From NCBI RefSeq assembly GCF_001676055.1, contig NZ_LZEX01000012.1, positions 1 through 64,000 of the forward strand: a stretch of 64,000 nt of DNA, in the 5' to 3' direction. Positions 1 to 9,024 of this stretch are shown here, in pieces; the first letter of the stretch is position 1; every line of letters starts with the position of its first letter. The notes under the pieces are model-generated. The model was not told where the DNA came from and made no database searches. It was given only the letters and a program-made list of their open reading frames with translations. This DNA is from Morganella psychrotolerans (lineage in GTDB: Bacteria > Pseudomonadota > Gammaproteobacteria > Enterobacterales > Enterobacteriaceae). A program made the position numbers and the translations under genes.

Positions 1-87
1 TTTGAGACTAAGACGTTGATAGGCTGGGTGTGTAAGTGCAGCGATGCATTGAGCTAACCAGTACTAATGAACCGAGAGGCTTAACCT
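1..87 (+). rRNA. rrl: 23S ribosomal RNA, 3' end (partial)
   Basis: The first 87 bases match the end of enterobacterial 23S rRNA: the GTTGATAGGCTGGGTGTGTA segment, then GAGCTAACCAGTACTAATGA, and a terminal GGCTTAACCT. Only the 3' end is inside the window. The mature end near base 87 is placed by analogy with E. coli. The gene is followed by a short spacer and a 5S gene in the usual rrn order. Confidence 0.95.
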
Positions 88-203
88 GACAACACCGAAG
101 GTGTTTTGAGTTGAGAGACTAAAGAAATCAATTTTTCAGATAACGGGTGATGAGCAGAAATGCGAAGACCGGTTATTAACAGCTTGTTTTGGATAACAGA
201 ATT

Positions 204-323
204 TGCCTGGCGGCACTAGCGCGGTGGTCCCACCTGACCCCATGCCGAACTCAGAAGTGAAACGCCGTAGCGCCGATGGTAGTGTGGGGTCTCCCCATGT
301 GAGAGTAGGGAACCGCCAGGTTA
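204..323 (+). rRNA. rrf: 5S ribosomal RNA
   Basis: A complete 120-base 5S rRNA. It starts TGCCTGGCGG, carries the conserved CCCCATGCCGAACTCAGAAG block in the middle, and ends with GAACCGCCAGG, which pairs with the 5' end to form helix I. The length equals that of E. coli 5S. No tRNA gene follows before the terminator, so this rrn operon ends with 5S. Confidence 0.97.
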
Positions 324-337
324 TTATTTAAGCCGAG

Positions 338-362
338 AAGCCACCCGTTGGGTGGCTTTTTT
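338..362 (+). terminator. rrn operon intrinsic terminator
   Basis: AAGCCACCC and GGGTGGCTT pair around a short GTT-containing loop and are followed by a run of T. It lies 15 bases after the 5S gene and has the typical form of an enterobacterial rrn terminator. Confidence 0.9.
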
Positions 363-448
363 GCGTTTGGGCGAAAAAATAATCCACACTCCGCCTGAAT
401 GTTATAAAAACCCCTGAATAAACAACACTATCACTATTTTTCACCCGT

Positions 449-570
449 CCTGATATTTCCCGGTTATCCTCATCCTGACTTGTTGCAGTAAATCCCGATA
501 CTTTTATGAATAAATTTCCGTGAATGAAACAACGGTTTCTGTTTTGTGGCTCTGACGGTAAATTAAATAT
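449..570. repeat. Imperfect direct repeat, copy A (rrn-downstream)
   Basis: About 120 bases beginning CCTGATAT and ending GGTAAATTAAATAT recur at 593-701. Shared blocks include AAATCCCGATACT, AACAACGGTTTCTGTTT and CTGAC(G/A)GTAAATTAAATAT. There is no credible reading frame. The 363-879 stretch holds only the two copies and, at its end, the terminator of the first autotransporter. Confidence 0.7.
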
Positions 571-592
571 TCGTGTCAGAAAGCACCACATC

Positions 593-701
593 CCTGATAT
601 CTCCCGGTTATTCTCTTCCTTACCTGATGTATTAAATCCCGATACTATCCATAAATAAAACAACGGTTTCTGTTTGATGTCACTGACAGTAAATTAAATA
701 T
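593..701. repeat. Imperfect direct repeat, copy B (rrn-downstream)
   Basis: Second copy of the repeat at 449-570, about 13 bases shorter and in the same orientation. The strongest identity is in the second half (AACAACGGTTTCTGTTT, then TAAATTAAATAT). The origin is unknown; it may be a duplicated remnant of a gene boundary beside the rrn operon. Confidence 0.7.
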
Positions 702-834
702 CTACGGGGTAATGACAGATATAAAAACAGATAACTTATTAATGGATAAGCATAATATTCAGTTATTAATGTCTGGGGGATTGTATTTTAATGCGGATAA
801 ATATATGTCTGTCTTTGCATGTTTGAGCGGAGAA

Positions 835-866
835 GATAAAAAATATGGCACCGAGGTGCCATATTA
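835..866 (-). terminator. Terminator of first autotransporter gene
   Basis: AATATGGCACC and GGTGCCATATT form an 11-bp perfect stem with a 2-base loop. On the minus strand it is followed by TTTTTTATC. It lies just after the stop codon at 880 of the autotransporter gene. Confidence 0.85.
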
Positions 867-879
867 TTATGTAATCATA

Positions 880-3800
880 TTACCATTTATAGGTGATCCC
901 GAGCTGGCCACCGACATGACTGTAATCCATATTTCCTTTTTCGCCCTGAATTTCAGCGCGGATTAAAATATTATCATTCATATTTGCCTGTAAACCTAAG
1001 CTCATTCCGACCGCCGATTTCGGCATTTTATCTTTAGCGCGATCAGCGCCAAACTGTATTGTCTGGCTGTCTGGGTAGCGCAGATAATTAAGCTCTGTGA
1101 ATGGACGGAATATCACACCGGATTCAGCTTTGATATCCCCGGCCAGACGCGCACCAATCCGGGTAGTAAACTGTGATTCATCATCCCAGACCACTTTGTC
1201 CTTATTTGCGTTACGGGTATAGTCGCTGGTCGAGGATTTAGACCAGATAACCTGAGCTTGCGGCTGCACTGTCCAGCGAACATTTTCTGCTTCATAAATC
1301 GGCTGGCTGTAACCGGCTTCGATAGATAATGAGAGATTGCCGGAATTGTATTTATCTTTGTCCTGACCGCTACCGCTGACTTCGTTACGGTTCCATCCCT
1401 GAAGTAACCAGGTATCGACGTACGCACCGGCCGTACTTTGCGGTGATTGCTGCCAGGTTGCATACGTTCCTATATTATAACTGTTTACATCACCGTTTCC
1501 GTTGCGTGTGGAGACGTTCCCTTTTGCATCCTGTGAGCTTACGGTTATTTTACTGGAAGCCTTCCCGATGAGTGCCATCGCACCTAATGTGATGCGGCTG
1601 TTATTGCTGAAGTTGTGGCGGTAAACATCACTGCCTAAATGCAGCACCTGTGTATTTGTTTTACGTTTGTCCCCGAATTCATCTTTAAACGAACTGGTAT
1701 CTGCAACAATCCGCGCCCAGGCTGCCGGTGAACCATCAGTATCATCGGCATTAATACGGGAGCCTGCTCTGTCCTGCCATTTATGGCGTTGCATGTCCCG
1801 TGCTGCCTGTGCGTTGGCAAAGTACATGCTGATCTCCGGCGGACGTATGACTTTCGGCGGGATAATCGGAGGTACAATTTCATCTTTCTTCTTGAGAGAA
1901 GTCAGATACCAATTGCTTTCATTTTTACTTATATCGGCACCGCGGGTTAATTTGTATTCATATGCACCCGATACAATAGTACCGTAGCCCTGACGATAGC
2001 CATCTGAGCCACCATCGATATGGAAAGCATCTGTTGTGGTTGTTGCTTTCGGACCGCCGAAACCGCTGTTGTCGGCAGCATCAACAATCAGGATCCCATT
2101 TTTTGTTAATGCGCCTTCGCCACCGGCTTTACGGAAACGTAGTCCTGTCTGGCCAGTAGCTGATTCATTGACTAATACCTGATCAGATTTTGAATCATCC
2201 CCGGCAAAGACTGTCCATAATTCAATCACCCCGTTTTTTGAGGTAAGTGAATCAACTTCCAGCCGGTTAAATGTATCATTAACAGGTTTCAGCATCCTGA
2301 CCAGACTGTTATCGAGGTGCAGTTCGTTCATAGCGGAAAGTGCCCCGAATGACCAGGTTGTATTATTTGTCAGTGTAATCTTTGAATGACCGCTGCCCGG
2401 AAATCCACCTTGTGATTGTATCCGTCCGGATAATTGGCTGTTATCGGCGGTGAAATTTACTTCCACATTCGGGCCTCCGCGCAGCAGCATATTATCGGTG
2501 GCAAGGGTTGAATTTTTAATATTGATATTATTCGCGGGAGCATTTTCAGCATTACCGATACTGATGACGTAATCAGTGGCGTTGATGAGGGTATTATCAA
2601 TATTTAGCGTACCTGATAACATACCAACCGCAGAGGCTTTATCACCAGTCACATCAAACTGGCTATTTTTTAAATTAACGACAGTGTTTGCTTCATATAG
2701 CCTGATCCCTTCGCCCCCGGCTGAATTACTGGTTAATTTAACATTATCTGCATTGATTTTTGCGCCACCATCAGCATAAATACCAATCATCCCGGATGGC
2801 GAATTATTAAGGAAATCATTAATTCTGACATTATTAAGTTCAGCAAGTGAGCCATCTCCACGAACGGCAACGGCGCTGGAGCTAAACCCTGTCGTTCCGT
2901 TGGGTCCGCCTTTTAAATTGATATCGACATCATTCGCTTCTATTATTCCGCCTTTGCGTGCCAGTAAACCAAACCGGCTGCTATTACGGTTAATCACTGA
3001 ATGATTAAGTTCTACTTTTGCGGATTGTTTAGCGGAATCACCGGTACCGATGGCTTCAACACCCGTTGATGACGAATTAATAGTACTGTCTGAGATTGTC
3101 AGTGTTGTATTTTCACCGGATGCTTCGATAGTCGGCTGATCCGTCTTTGTTGTGGTGATATTTAAATTATCAAAATTACCTTGTGCGCCTTTACCTATAA
3201 CTAAAGCAAGATAGCGGCTGTCGATGGTTATATTTTTTCCGGTAACAGTTGTTTGTTTTGTTTTATCGGCACTGCTGTTTCCGATAATATCAAGACCAAT
3301 ACGACCTTCTGTTCCTCCGGCAGGCGGTGCATCATAACCGTATTCCTTTAAGATATAATCGAAATCTTCGGGGGTATATTTGATAGTGATATCGGAAAGG
3401 TCGACCTTACTTTGACCACCGGCAGAATTATCTATTACAATTGCGCTTTCCAGTGCGGAAATATGACTGTTTTTTAGTGTGAGATTTCCGTTATTAACCT
3501 GTATGCCATGCTGATTTGAATAAACACCGACACTGTCCGCATTAAAATAAGGGCTGGCTGTACTACTGCCTGAGCCTAATATAACTGAGGCTGTATCACT
3601 GTTGTTTGATGCGAATGCGAAAATATTATTATAGTGGATCTTATCTTCCCGGTTACCGTTATCACCCAGATTGATTCCGCCATTGTCACTGATAAATAAA
3701 CCGTAATTTTCATCAACTGCACTTCGTTCGTCGTTGACGACCCACAGCTCATGGCCGCTGGCAATACCATTTGCTTCAAGTGCCATTCCGCTGAACATAT

Positions 3801-3912
3801 TATTAAATCCATCAAATATGCCAGTGACGCCAGCATGCGTCTGAGTTGATATACCTAATCCAATAATGATAGATGCGGAAAGGAAACTATGTCTTAGAAT
3901 AAAATTCTTCAT
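880..3912 (-). CDS. Autotransporter adhesin with C-terminal beta-barrel (type Va secretion)
   Basis: A 1010-residue classical monomeric autotransporter. An N-terminal signal peptide (MKNFILRHSF to THA, about 27 residues) is followed by a long Asn/Ser/Thr/Gly-rich passenger, as expected for a pertactin-like beta-helix. A proline-rich linker (IVPPIIPPKVIRPPE, near residue 680) precedes a barrel domain of about 280 residues that ends in an aromatic residue (TYKW). The passenger is predicted to be displayed on the cell surface; adhesion is a family inference and no protease triad is evident. The ATG at 3912 is preferred because GGAG lies 9 bases upstream; the TTG at 3927 overlaps that site. It has its own terminator and a long AT-rich leader, so it is probably monocistronic. 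I cannot assign it to a named autotransporter. Confidence 0.9.
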   Translation of the reverse strand: MKNFILRHSFLSASIIIGLGISTQTHAGVTGIFDGFNNMFSGMALEANGIASGHELWVVNDERSAVDENYGLFISDNGGINLGDNGNREDKIHYNNIFAFASNNSDTASVILGSGSSTASPYFNADSVGVYSNQHGIQVNNGNLTLKNSHISALESAIVIDNSAGGQSKVDLSDITIKYTPEDFDYILKEYGYDAPPAGGTEGRIGLDIIGNSSADKTKQTTVTGKNITIDSRYLALVIGKGAQGNFDNLNITTTKTDQPTIEASGENTTLTISDSTINSSSTGVEAIGTGDSAKQSAKVELNHSVINRNSSRFGLLARKGGIIEANDVDINLKGGPNGTTGFSSSAVAVRGDGSLAELNNVRINDFLNNSPSGMIGIYADGGAKINADNVKLTSNSAGGEGIRLYEANTVVNLKNSQFDVTGDKASAVGMLSGTLNIDNTLINATDYVISIGNAENAPANNINIKNSTLATDNMLLRGGPNVEVNFTADNSQLSGRIQSQGGFPGSGHSKITLTNNTTWSFGALSAMNELHLDNSLVRMLKPVNDTFNRLEVDSLTSKNGVIELWTVFAGDDSKSDQVLVNESATGQTGLRFRKAGGEGALTKNGILIVDAADNSGFGGPKATTTTDAFHIDGGSDGYRQGYGTIVSGAYEYKLTRGADISKNESNWYLTSLKKKDEIVPPIIPPKVIRPPEISMYFANAQAARDMQRHKWQDRAGSRINADDTDGSPAAWARIVADTSSFKDEFGDKRKTNTQVLHLGSDVYRHNFSNNSRITLGAMALIGKASSKITVSSQDAKGNVSTRNGNGDVNSYNIGTYATWQQSPQSTAGAYVDTWLLQGWNRNEVSGSGQDKDKYNSGNLSLSIEAGYSQPIYEAENVRWTVQPQAQVIWSKSSTSDYTRNANKDKVVWDDESQFTTRIGARLAGDIKAESGVIFRPFTELNYLRYPDSQTIQFGADRAKDKMPKSAVGMSLGLQANMNDNILIRAEIQGEKGNMDYSHVGGQLGITYKW

Positions 3913-4232
3913 ACCGGTATTCTCCAATATTTATGGCTGTCCATAAATCCATACAAGAAAGGTGGATAGAATTTAAAAAGCACTAAAGAGACTTCTGGCT
4001 ACACTTATAATGAGTTAATTATATACCATAAAGTAAATTCACTTAGCTGGATATATAAAGGTTATGTTTATTTTATCTGGAGTATGTTTAAAAATTATGA
4101 AACAGAAATAAATATCACATAATGGTTAATTATATTTATTTTATTTCGGATGTTCTGTAATGAGATGATTAAATCAGAGAGTGTTGAGATAAACCGGAGT
4201 AGGGGTATACGATAACGGTTACAATAAATAAT
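3913..4232. other. AT-rich upstream region of the first autotransporter gene
   Basis: A gene-free stretch between the autotransporter start and the LprI-like gene's terminator. It is distinctly AT-rich, as often seen upstream of H-NS-silenced surface genes. I find no convincing promoter hexamers or small reading frame. It should hold the minus-strand promoter of the autotransporter. Confidence 0.4.
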
Positions 4233-4266
4233 AAGGGTGAACCGAATAATTATATCCGGTTCACCC
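4233..4266 (-). terminator. Terminator of the LprI-like gene
   Basis: GGGTGAACCG and CGGTTCACCC form a 10-bp stem. On the minus strand it is followed by TTATTATTTATTG, which is T-rich but interrupted. It lies about 10 bases beyond the stop codon at 4277. Confidence 0.7.
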
Positions 4267-4276
4267 GATGTAAGAT

Positions 4277-4696
4277 TTATTCAATCTGAAGCTGCTGAAT
4301 TCGCCATTCGGTCAGTTCAATCTGACACGCTTTCATGAAATCACCGGCACCACTGCCACCAAGAGCTGCATCATACCGGCGCTGACATTCTGTATCACGG
4401 AATGTGGTAAAGGCTGTTTGTGATGAATTCAGTGAATTAATCGCTTTTTTACTTCCTGCTGATTTCAATGATGCTAATTTATCTTTTTCCTGCTTCACCA
4501 CACTTTTCAACTGAGTGTCTGCAGTATTGAATTTTGCTGTTAAGCAACCGGCAAGTTCTGTCCTCGGGGCATCGCCAATAGACTCATAGCATTGTTCCAG
4601 CGGGTTTGTTGTTTTTTCACCGGCTACAGAGGCGGCTGAAAACGTAAAACCTAAGCCGATGAAACCAGAGATAATAACGGTACGAAGGTATTTCAT
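4277..4696 (-). CDS. LprI-like (DUF1311) secreted protein
   Basis: A 139-residue exported protein. The signal peptide MKYLRTVIISGFIGLG to SVAG is followed by a domain with four cysteines: CYES near the N-terminus, GCL, the ECQRRYDAA motif, and ACQIELTEWRIQQL at the end. The last two elements are the signature of the DUF1311/LprI N-terminal family, some members of which inhibit lysozyme; the role here is inferred only. The ATG at 4696 is chosen over the upstream TTG because AAGGA lies 6 bases before it and the signal peptide starts there. It sits between two autotransporter genes, with its own terminator, and may belong to the same accessory segment. Confidence 0.75.
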   Translation of the reverse strand: MKYLRTVIISGFIGLGFTFSAASVAGEKTTNPLEQCYESIGDAPRTELAGCLTAKFNTADTQLKSVVKQEKDKLASLKSAGSKKAINSLNSSQTAFTTFRDTECQRRYDAALGGSGAGDFMKACQIELTEWRIQQLQIE

Positions 4697-4803
4697 ACGG
4701 ATCCTTAACAAAAATGATGTAAAAAGACATTCTCAGCAGGAGGGTAGCATGTGCAGCGTATTTAAATGTAAATTCTCACCAGAGGCAGATATTTTTTCTG
4801 CCC

Positions 4804-4832
4804 ATAAAAAAAAGCTGCCGGAAGGCAGCTTT
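4804..4832 (-). terminator. Terminator of second autotransporter gene
   Basis: AAAGCTGCC and GGCAGCTTT flank a short loop, and the minus strand continues with a run of eight or more T. The stop codon of the autotransporter (4852) lies 20 bases before it. Confidence 0.9.
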
Positions 4833-4851
4833 CAGAGATAATCATTTATTA

Positions 4852-7800
4852 TCAGAAATTATAACGGATACCAACCTGACCATTAATTGGTGAATAAACC
4901 GCATCACCGGCAATGTGTTGTACTTCCATATACAGATTGACGTTGTTATACAGTGCATTGAAGCCCAGTCCGAATTTACCTGTGCTGCCGGATAAGTCCA
5001 TATCGATAGTATTAAAGCGGTTGAATTCTACTTCATTGCCGTTTTCATACTGATGGTTCCATGCCGCTTTCAGGTAAGGGGAGAATTGCAGCCCGTTATT
5101 GAAAGCAAAATCTTTACCGACGTTAACCCCTAACTCACTGGTGAATGAACGCTGATTTTTGATTTCGGCATCCATTTCATTGCTCAGGGTGATATTTTTG
5201 CTGCCCATGGTGTTATAGGCTAACTGGCCGTATGGTGTGATAAATGCTTTGTTACTGAAGCTGAAGGTATAGCCTGTTTCCAGCGCCATTCCCCAGACAG
5301 AGGTGGAGTAATTATCACTGCTCACGTCATAGCCGTTGGTAGATGTGGTATGCAGCTTGTTGTCGAAATGGTTATATTTCAGTAAGCCGTCAGCATACCA
5401 GCCATTGGTATTGATATAAGTGGTATAAGCACCGAAAGTATAGCTGTCTAAATCACTGGTGCCGGCCCAATCATTTTTTACATTCCCTTTATCAAAGCCG
5501 GTAAAGCCGCCCAGCACCAGTTTGCTGTCGCTGTTTAAGGCTAACTGGTAATCTGCACCGAGTTCCAGCCCTGCATGAGTGAGTTTGTATCGGATCTGAT
5601 CTTTATCGACCTTGGTATTGCTGCCGACACCCTGCATCCACAGACTATTCTGAATAGCATCATTGGTGCGCAGCATTTGCAGACGGGCACGCATATGATC
5701 AACTTCATTATTAAACATCAGTTGTGGTGCGCCGGATAATGCAAGAACTGCACGCGCACTTGGTGTCAGACGATCTGTTGCGGTGAATGACCATGTGGTG
5801 TCATTGTGGTTACCCTGACGGGTCTGAATATTATGAATATAAGTACCCGCATCCATCAGATCAAGAATTTTGCCATCAGCATCTTTCATGCCAAAAACAG
5901 CATTACTGTTTCCGGCTGAGTTATTTACATAGGCAAAGTCAGCGGACTGAGGGCGCATCAGAACCGCTTCTTTACCGGTATCCCGCTCTATGATGGTGAC
6001 ATAATGCTGACCATACGCATTATCCATATTAATATAATCAGAATTACCATTGAGAATATTGCTGTTCATGGTGAAATCTAAGGTGGTATTGCCATACTGA
6101 GTCGGATCATTATTACCGAGAGTATCGATATTCATCTGAGTGTGACCGGCAGGGTTTTTAGCATGTACAAATGCAACACCGCCTTTCCCGTTTAAGGTGC
6201 CGACTGTCACAGCATCATGCTCTTTTGTACCTTCAAAGATATCAATGGTACTTTTGCCTTTGGTCTGGCTCAGCACGAGATCTTCCACATATGCACCATT
6301 TACTGTTGCCGCGTACAGATCCAGGTTATTTTTACCGTTAAACTGTGTTTTACCGGTTGCTTTGCCGTTAGCCTCAACAATCATATCAATACTGTCATTC
6401 AGGGTATTATTTTTAGCTTCACCGCCATTTTCAACGGTTAAATGTGAATTACCTGACAAGGTATTATCTGTCGCGATCCCGCCATTTTTGATGACTTGCT
6501 TCACATTGGTCAGAATATTAGTGGTTGCAGTGCCATTGATGATTTGCTTACCCGGTTTAGCGGCATCAGTATTATTAATTGTGTTATTTTCAGCAAAACC
6601 ATCAACATACTGATTACCATCAGTGATGTCATTTTTGACATCGGCAACGCCTGTTTTTGTCACTGTCTGATCCGTATTGGTCAGTATGTTATTTTTCGCT
6701 GTACCACTGATTATCTGCTCACCGCGTTTAGTGGCTCTGTTATTAATTGTGTTATTTTCAGCAAAACCATCAACATATTGATTACCATCAGTGATGTTGT
6801 TTTTGATACCGGCAATGCCGGTTTTTGTCACTTTTTGATCCGTATTGGTCAGTGTGTTGGTCATGGCAGTACCACTGATTAACTGAACGCCATGTTTGCC
6901 GTCTTTGTTATTAATGGTATTTGTTGTTGCTGTACCGCTGACAAATTGGCTGCCATTGGTGATGTTATTATTAACTGCGGTTCCTTTGACATTCTGATAG
7001 CCATTTTTGATGATGTTATCTTCAGCTTTACCGCTAATATCAATGTGCTGATTTGAATCAGTCAGGTTATTGGTCGTTGCTGTACCGCTGATATACTGGT
7101 TTGAACCACCGCTTAATGTATTTTTTTCTGCGGTACCGGCAACATATTGGCCGGATTTATTGGTGAATGTATTGCCTTTGGCAACACCGCCGCTGTTTAT
7201 ATGTTGCTCTGCATAATCAAATGTGGAGTCAATCGCCAGTCCGTTGTCACCAATGGTTTGTTTCGCGCGCTGTTTTGTTGCTTCGTTGCCGGCAAATGTC
7301 GCATCCAGGGCGATGGCTTTGCGATTTTCTGTTCCATTCAGTATTTGCTCACTTCCGCCGCTGAATCCGGCACTCTGAGAAAGTGACTTTTCGCCAACAA
7401 TTTGTTTGGCCTGGTTGTTAAACGAATCATTGGTTGAGACCAGGTATTCACCGCGATCAGCCGGGTCTAAACGGGTATCCTGAACGTCAGTTCCCTGAAT
7501 TGTCAGCGCTGAACCATTTGTGTTGTTTGTTTTTACATCACCGATGTGAGAACCATCAAGATACTGTTTGGATGCATCGTTATACGTTCCGTTTGCTGTG
7601 CTGATTGTAGCGACGTCTTTCCGGTTATTTTCATAGTCATGGCGGGTCAGATGTAACGATGATTGAGGATTTGACGGATTCTCGTAGTCTGCACCGCGAT
7701 ATTGGTCGTAAGCATCCGTTCCGGTGATAACGACAACAGAGTCACCGCTGACAGCTAAATTATCAGCCTTGCCATTGATACGGACGCTTGAATCAGTGAT

Positions 7801-8145
7801 TGCCAGGCCTTTTACGTCGACTGATGAGTAAAAATATTTATAGTCGTAATTAACACCTATAGCGATATTATTATTTAAATTATCTTTTCCGTAAGTAATA
7901 TATTTTCCACTTTCTGTTTCAGATTCTTTTCCGGTGAAAGTGGTTGTGGTCGGGCTGTTTTTTATTGAACCGGTATATTCAACAGTATTATTTCTGTATT
8001 CATCACCTCTGAATTCAGTCTGAACAGGTCCTGTTCCGCTATTAATTTTATTACCGACAACAACAATATTTGTTGCTGCCACAGAAGCAGATACAGAAAG
8101 AGCACTCACGACCAATACGGTAATTGGTGATAGTTTGAATTTCAT
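4852..8145 (-). CDS. Repeat-rich autotransporter adhesin, AIDA-I-like passenger
   Basis: A 1097-residue autotransporter. The signal peptide (MKFKLSPITVLVVSALS to SVAA) precedes a passenger built from many short strands such as NNITNGSQFVSGTATTNTIN and VENGGEAKNNTLN, typical of AIDA-I/antigen 43-like beta-solenoids. The C-terminal third, from about residue 765, is an autotransporter barrel ending in GIRYNF. The passenger contains larger, nearly identical units of 56 residues (168 bp in DNA), with ITDGNQYVDGFAENNTINN recurring. The ATG at 8145 is chosen over a TTG at 8169 because it begins the signal peptide and has AGGT 8 bases upstream. It is probably surface-exposed and involved in adhesion or autoaggregation; the exact ligand cannot be told. 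Confidence 0.9.
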   Translation of the reverse strand: MKFKLSPITVLVVSALSVSASVAATNIVVVGNKINSGTGPVQTEFRGDEYRNNTVEYTGSIKNSPTTTTFTGKESETESGKYITYGKDNLNNNIAIGVNYDYKYFYSSVDVKGLAITDSSVRINGKADNLAVSGDSVVVITGTDAYDQYRGADYENPSNPQSSLHLTRHDYENNRKDVATISTANGTYNDASKQYLDGSHIGDVKTNNTNGSALTIQGTDVQDTRLDPADRGEYLVSTNDSFNNQAKQIVGEKSLSQSAGFSGGSEQILNGTENRKAIALDATFAGNEATKQRAKQTIGDNGLAIDSTFDYAEQHINSGGVAKGNTFTNKSGQYVAGTAEKNTLSGGSNQYISGTATTNNLTDSNQHIDISGKAEDNIIKNGYQNVKGTAVNNNITNGSQFVSGTATTNTINNKDGKHGVQLISGTAMTNTLTNTDQKVTKTGIAGIKNNITDGNQYVDGFAENNTINNRATKRGEQIISGTAKNNILTNTDQTVTKTGVADVKNDITDGNQYVDGFAENNTINNTDAAKPGKQIINGTATTNILTNVKQVIKNGGIATDNTLSGNSHLTVENGGEAKNNTLNDSIDMIVEANGKATGKTQFNGKNNLDLYAATVNGAYVEDLVLSQTKGKSTIDIFEGTKEHDAVTVGTLNGKGGVAFVHAKNPAGHTQMNIDTLGNNDPTQYGNTTLDFTMNSNILNGNSDYINMDNAYGQHYVTIIERDTGKEAVLMRPQSADFAYVNNSAGNSNAVFGMKDADGKILDLMDAGTYIHNIQTRQGNHNDTTWSFTATDRLTPSARAVLALSGAPQLMFNNEVDHMRARLQMLRTNDAIQNSLWMQGVGSNTKVDKDQIRYKLTHAGLELGADYQLALNSDSKLVLGGFTGFDKGNVKNDWAGTSDLDSYTFGAYTTYINTNGWYADGLLKYNHFDNKLHTTSTNGYDVSSDNYSTSVWGMALETGYTFSFSNKAFITPYGQLAYNTMGSKNITLSNEMDAEIKNQRSFTSELGVNVGKDFAFNNGLQFSPYLKAAWNHQYENGNEVEFNRFNTIDMDLSGSTGKFGLGFNALYNNVNLYMEVQHIAGDAVYSPINGQVGIRYNF
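6572..6907. repeat. 168-bp tandem repeat inside the autotransporter passenger
   Basis: The block starting TTATTAATTGTGTTATTTTC at 6572 recurs at 6740, exactly 168 bases later, keeping the reading frame. Both copies encode the QYVDGFAENNTINN motif followed by an IISGTA/LISGTA strand and a TNTDQ-VTKTG segment. More degenerate units flank them on both sides. Such repeats can expand or shrink by recombination without breaking the frame. Confidence 0.8.
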
Positions 8146-8622
8146 ATTTTGACCTATATCCGGAATCAAGTTTAAAAGAGAGGGAAGAAAATATAATATT
8201 TATTATTATCATGAGATTATGGATTATTTACTACTCTCTAAATAAGTAAGTTCCTATTGTCCACCGGTAATGGTATGAAAGTTTTCCTTTTTTATTTTTA
8301 ATTTAGGTATTTGCAACTAGACATTATATTTTCATTTAATACAAATATGATGATAGATGCAGGTTTTATTTTTAACTGGAAATGAAAATAATTTACTCAT
8401 TATTATTTTGTTTTTAAATGAGAGTGGCTTATTTTATTTATATTGGATGGGTGATTTGTTTATTTTTGATATTTAATAGCGATATGGATATGTTTTTTTA
8501 ATGTTTAATTTTTATGTGTAATTGGATATTAATGTGTAACAAAATAAGTTAATATGAAAATATTATGTTCTCGTAATTGACCGGGTATCCCTGCTAAGTA
8601 ACTATCCCCGTGCATCAGATTT
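8146..8622. other. AT-rich intergenic region upstream of the second autotransporter
   Basis: A gene-free stretch of 477 bases, strongly AT-rich with long T and A tracts (for example around 8340-8560). It lies between the 3' end of yfiM and the start of the autotransporter gene, so it carries the autotransporter promoter. No clear hexamer pair or RNA gene was recognised. The composition suggests H-NS-type silencing, which is an inference. Confidence 0.4.
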
Positions 8623-8964
8623 TTATTTCAGCGATTGGTACAAACTGTAACCGGCCACAGCGCCGGCAACATCATATGCAAAATCTTTTACACTCCAGCC
8701 GGTGCCGGCAGGGCGGCTGTCATAAAATTCTTTTGCGGCGCCTAATGCCACAGAGAATCCGATACCGAATTGCGCACTTTGCCGGTGTGACCAATTCTGA
8801 TGGTCGCCATAAGCATTACCGGCGATGGCAGCTGCCGCGGAAAAGGCAAAATGCTGCGCTTTATCCCGCCCGGTCCAGCTGTCATTTGCAAGATGCATGG
8901 TGCAACCGCCTGAGAGTAACAGCACGGCTGTGAGGAGTGTATGGACAGTACGTTTGAGCGGCAT
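8623..8964 (-). CDS. yfiM: YfiM family lipoprotein
   Basis: A 113-residue small lipoprotein. The N-terminal signal MPLKRTVHTLLTAVLLLSGG ends at a lipobox cysteine (SGGC). The mature part has the DUF2279-type pattern: WTGRDKAQHFAFS, then alanine/glycine-rich helices and KDFAYDVAGAVAGY. Function is unknown. It follows pssA on the same strand, as in E. coli, but a good terminator lies between them, so it may have its own promoter. In E. coli its other neighbour is kgtP; here it is an autotransporter. Confidence 0.85.
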   Translation of the reverse strand: MPLKRTVHTLLTAVLLLSGGCTMHLANDSWTGRDKAQHFAFSAAAAIAGNAYGDHQNWSHRQSAQFGIGFSVALGAAKEFYDSRPAGTGWSVKDFAYDVAGAVAGYSLYQSLK

Positions 8965-8986
8965 GATAAAATCCCTGTAATACCCG

Positions 8987-9016
8987 CAAAAAAAATCCCG
9001 GACAGCGCCGGGATTT
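8987..9016 (-). terminator. pssA terminator
   Basis: AAATCCCGG and CCGGGATTT form a 9-bp stem around a 6-base loop, followed on the minus strand by a run of T. It lies in the 60-base gap between pssA and yfiM, so pssA transcription mostly stops before yfiM. Confidence 0.85.
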
Positions 9017-9024
9017 GGACGATA

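Noticed and set aside
328-663. 111-residue frame on the minus strand covering the direct repeats after 5S
   Set aside because: It begins inside the rrn terminator, has repeat-derived composition and no ribosome-binding site.
712-966. 84-residue plus-strand frame
   Set aside because: It runs through the autotransporter terminator and into the autotransporter 3' end on the other strand.
6197-6882. Long antisense frames opposite the autotransporter repeats
   Set aside because: They follow from the repeat composition of the true gene; no start signals or family features.
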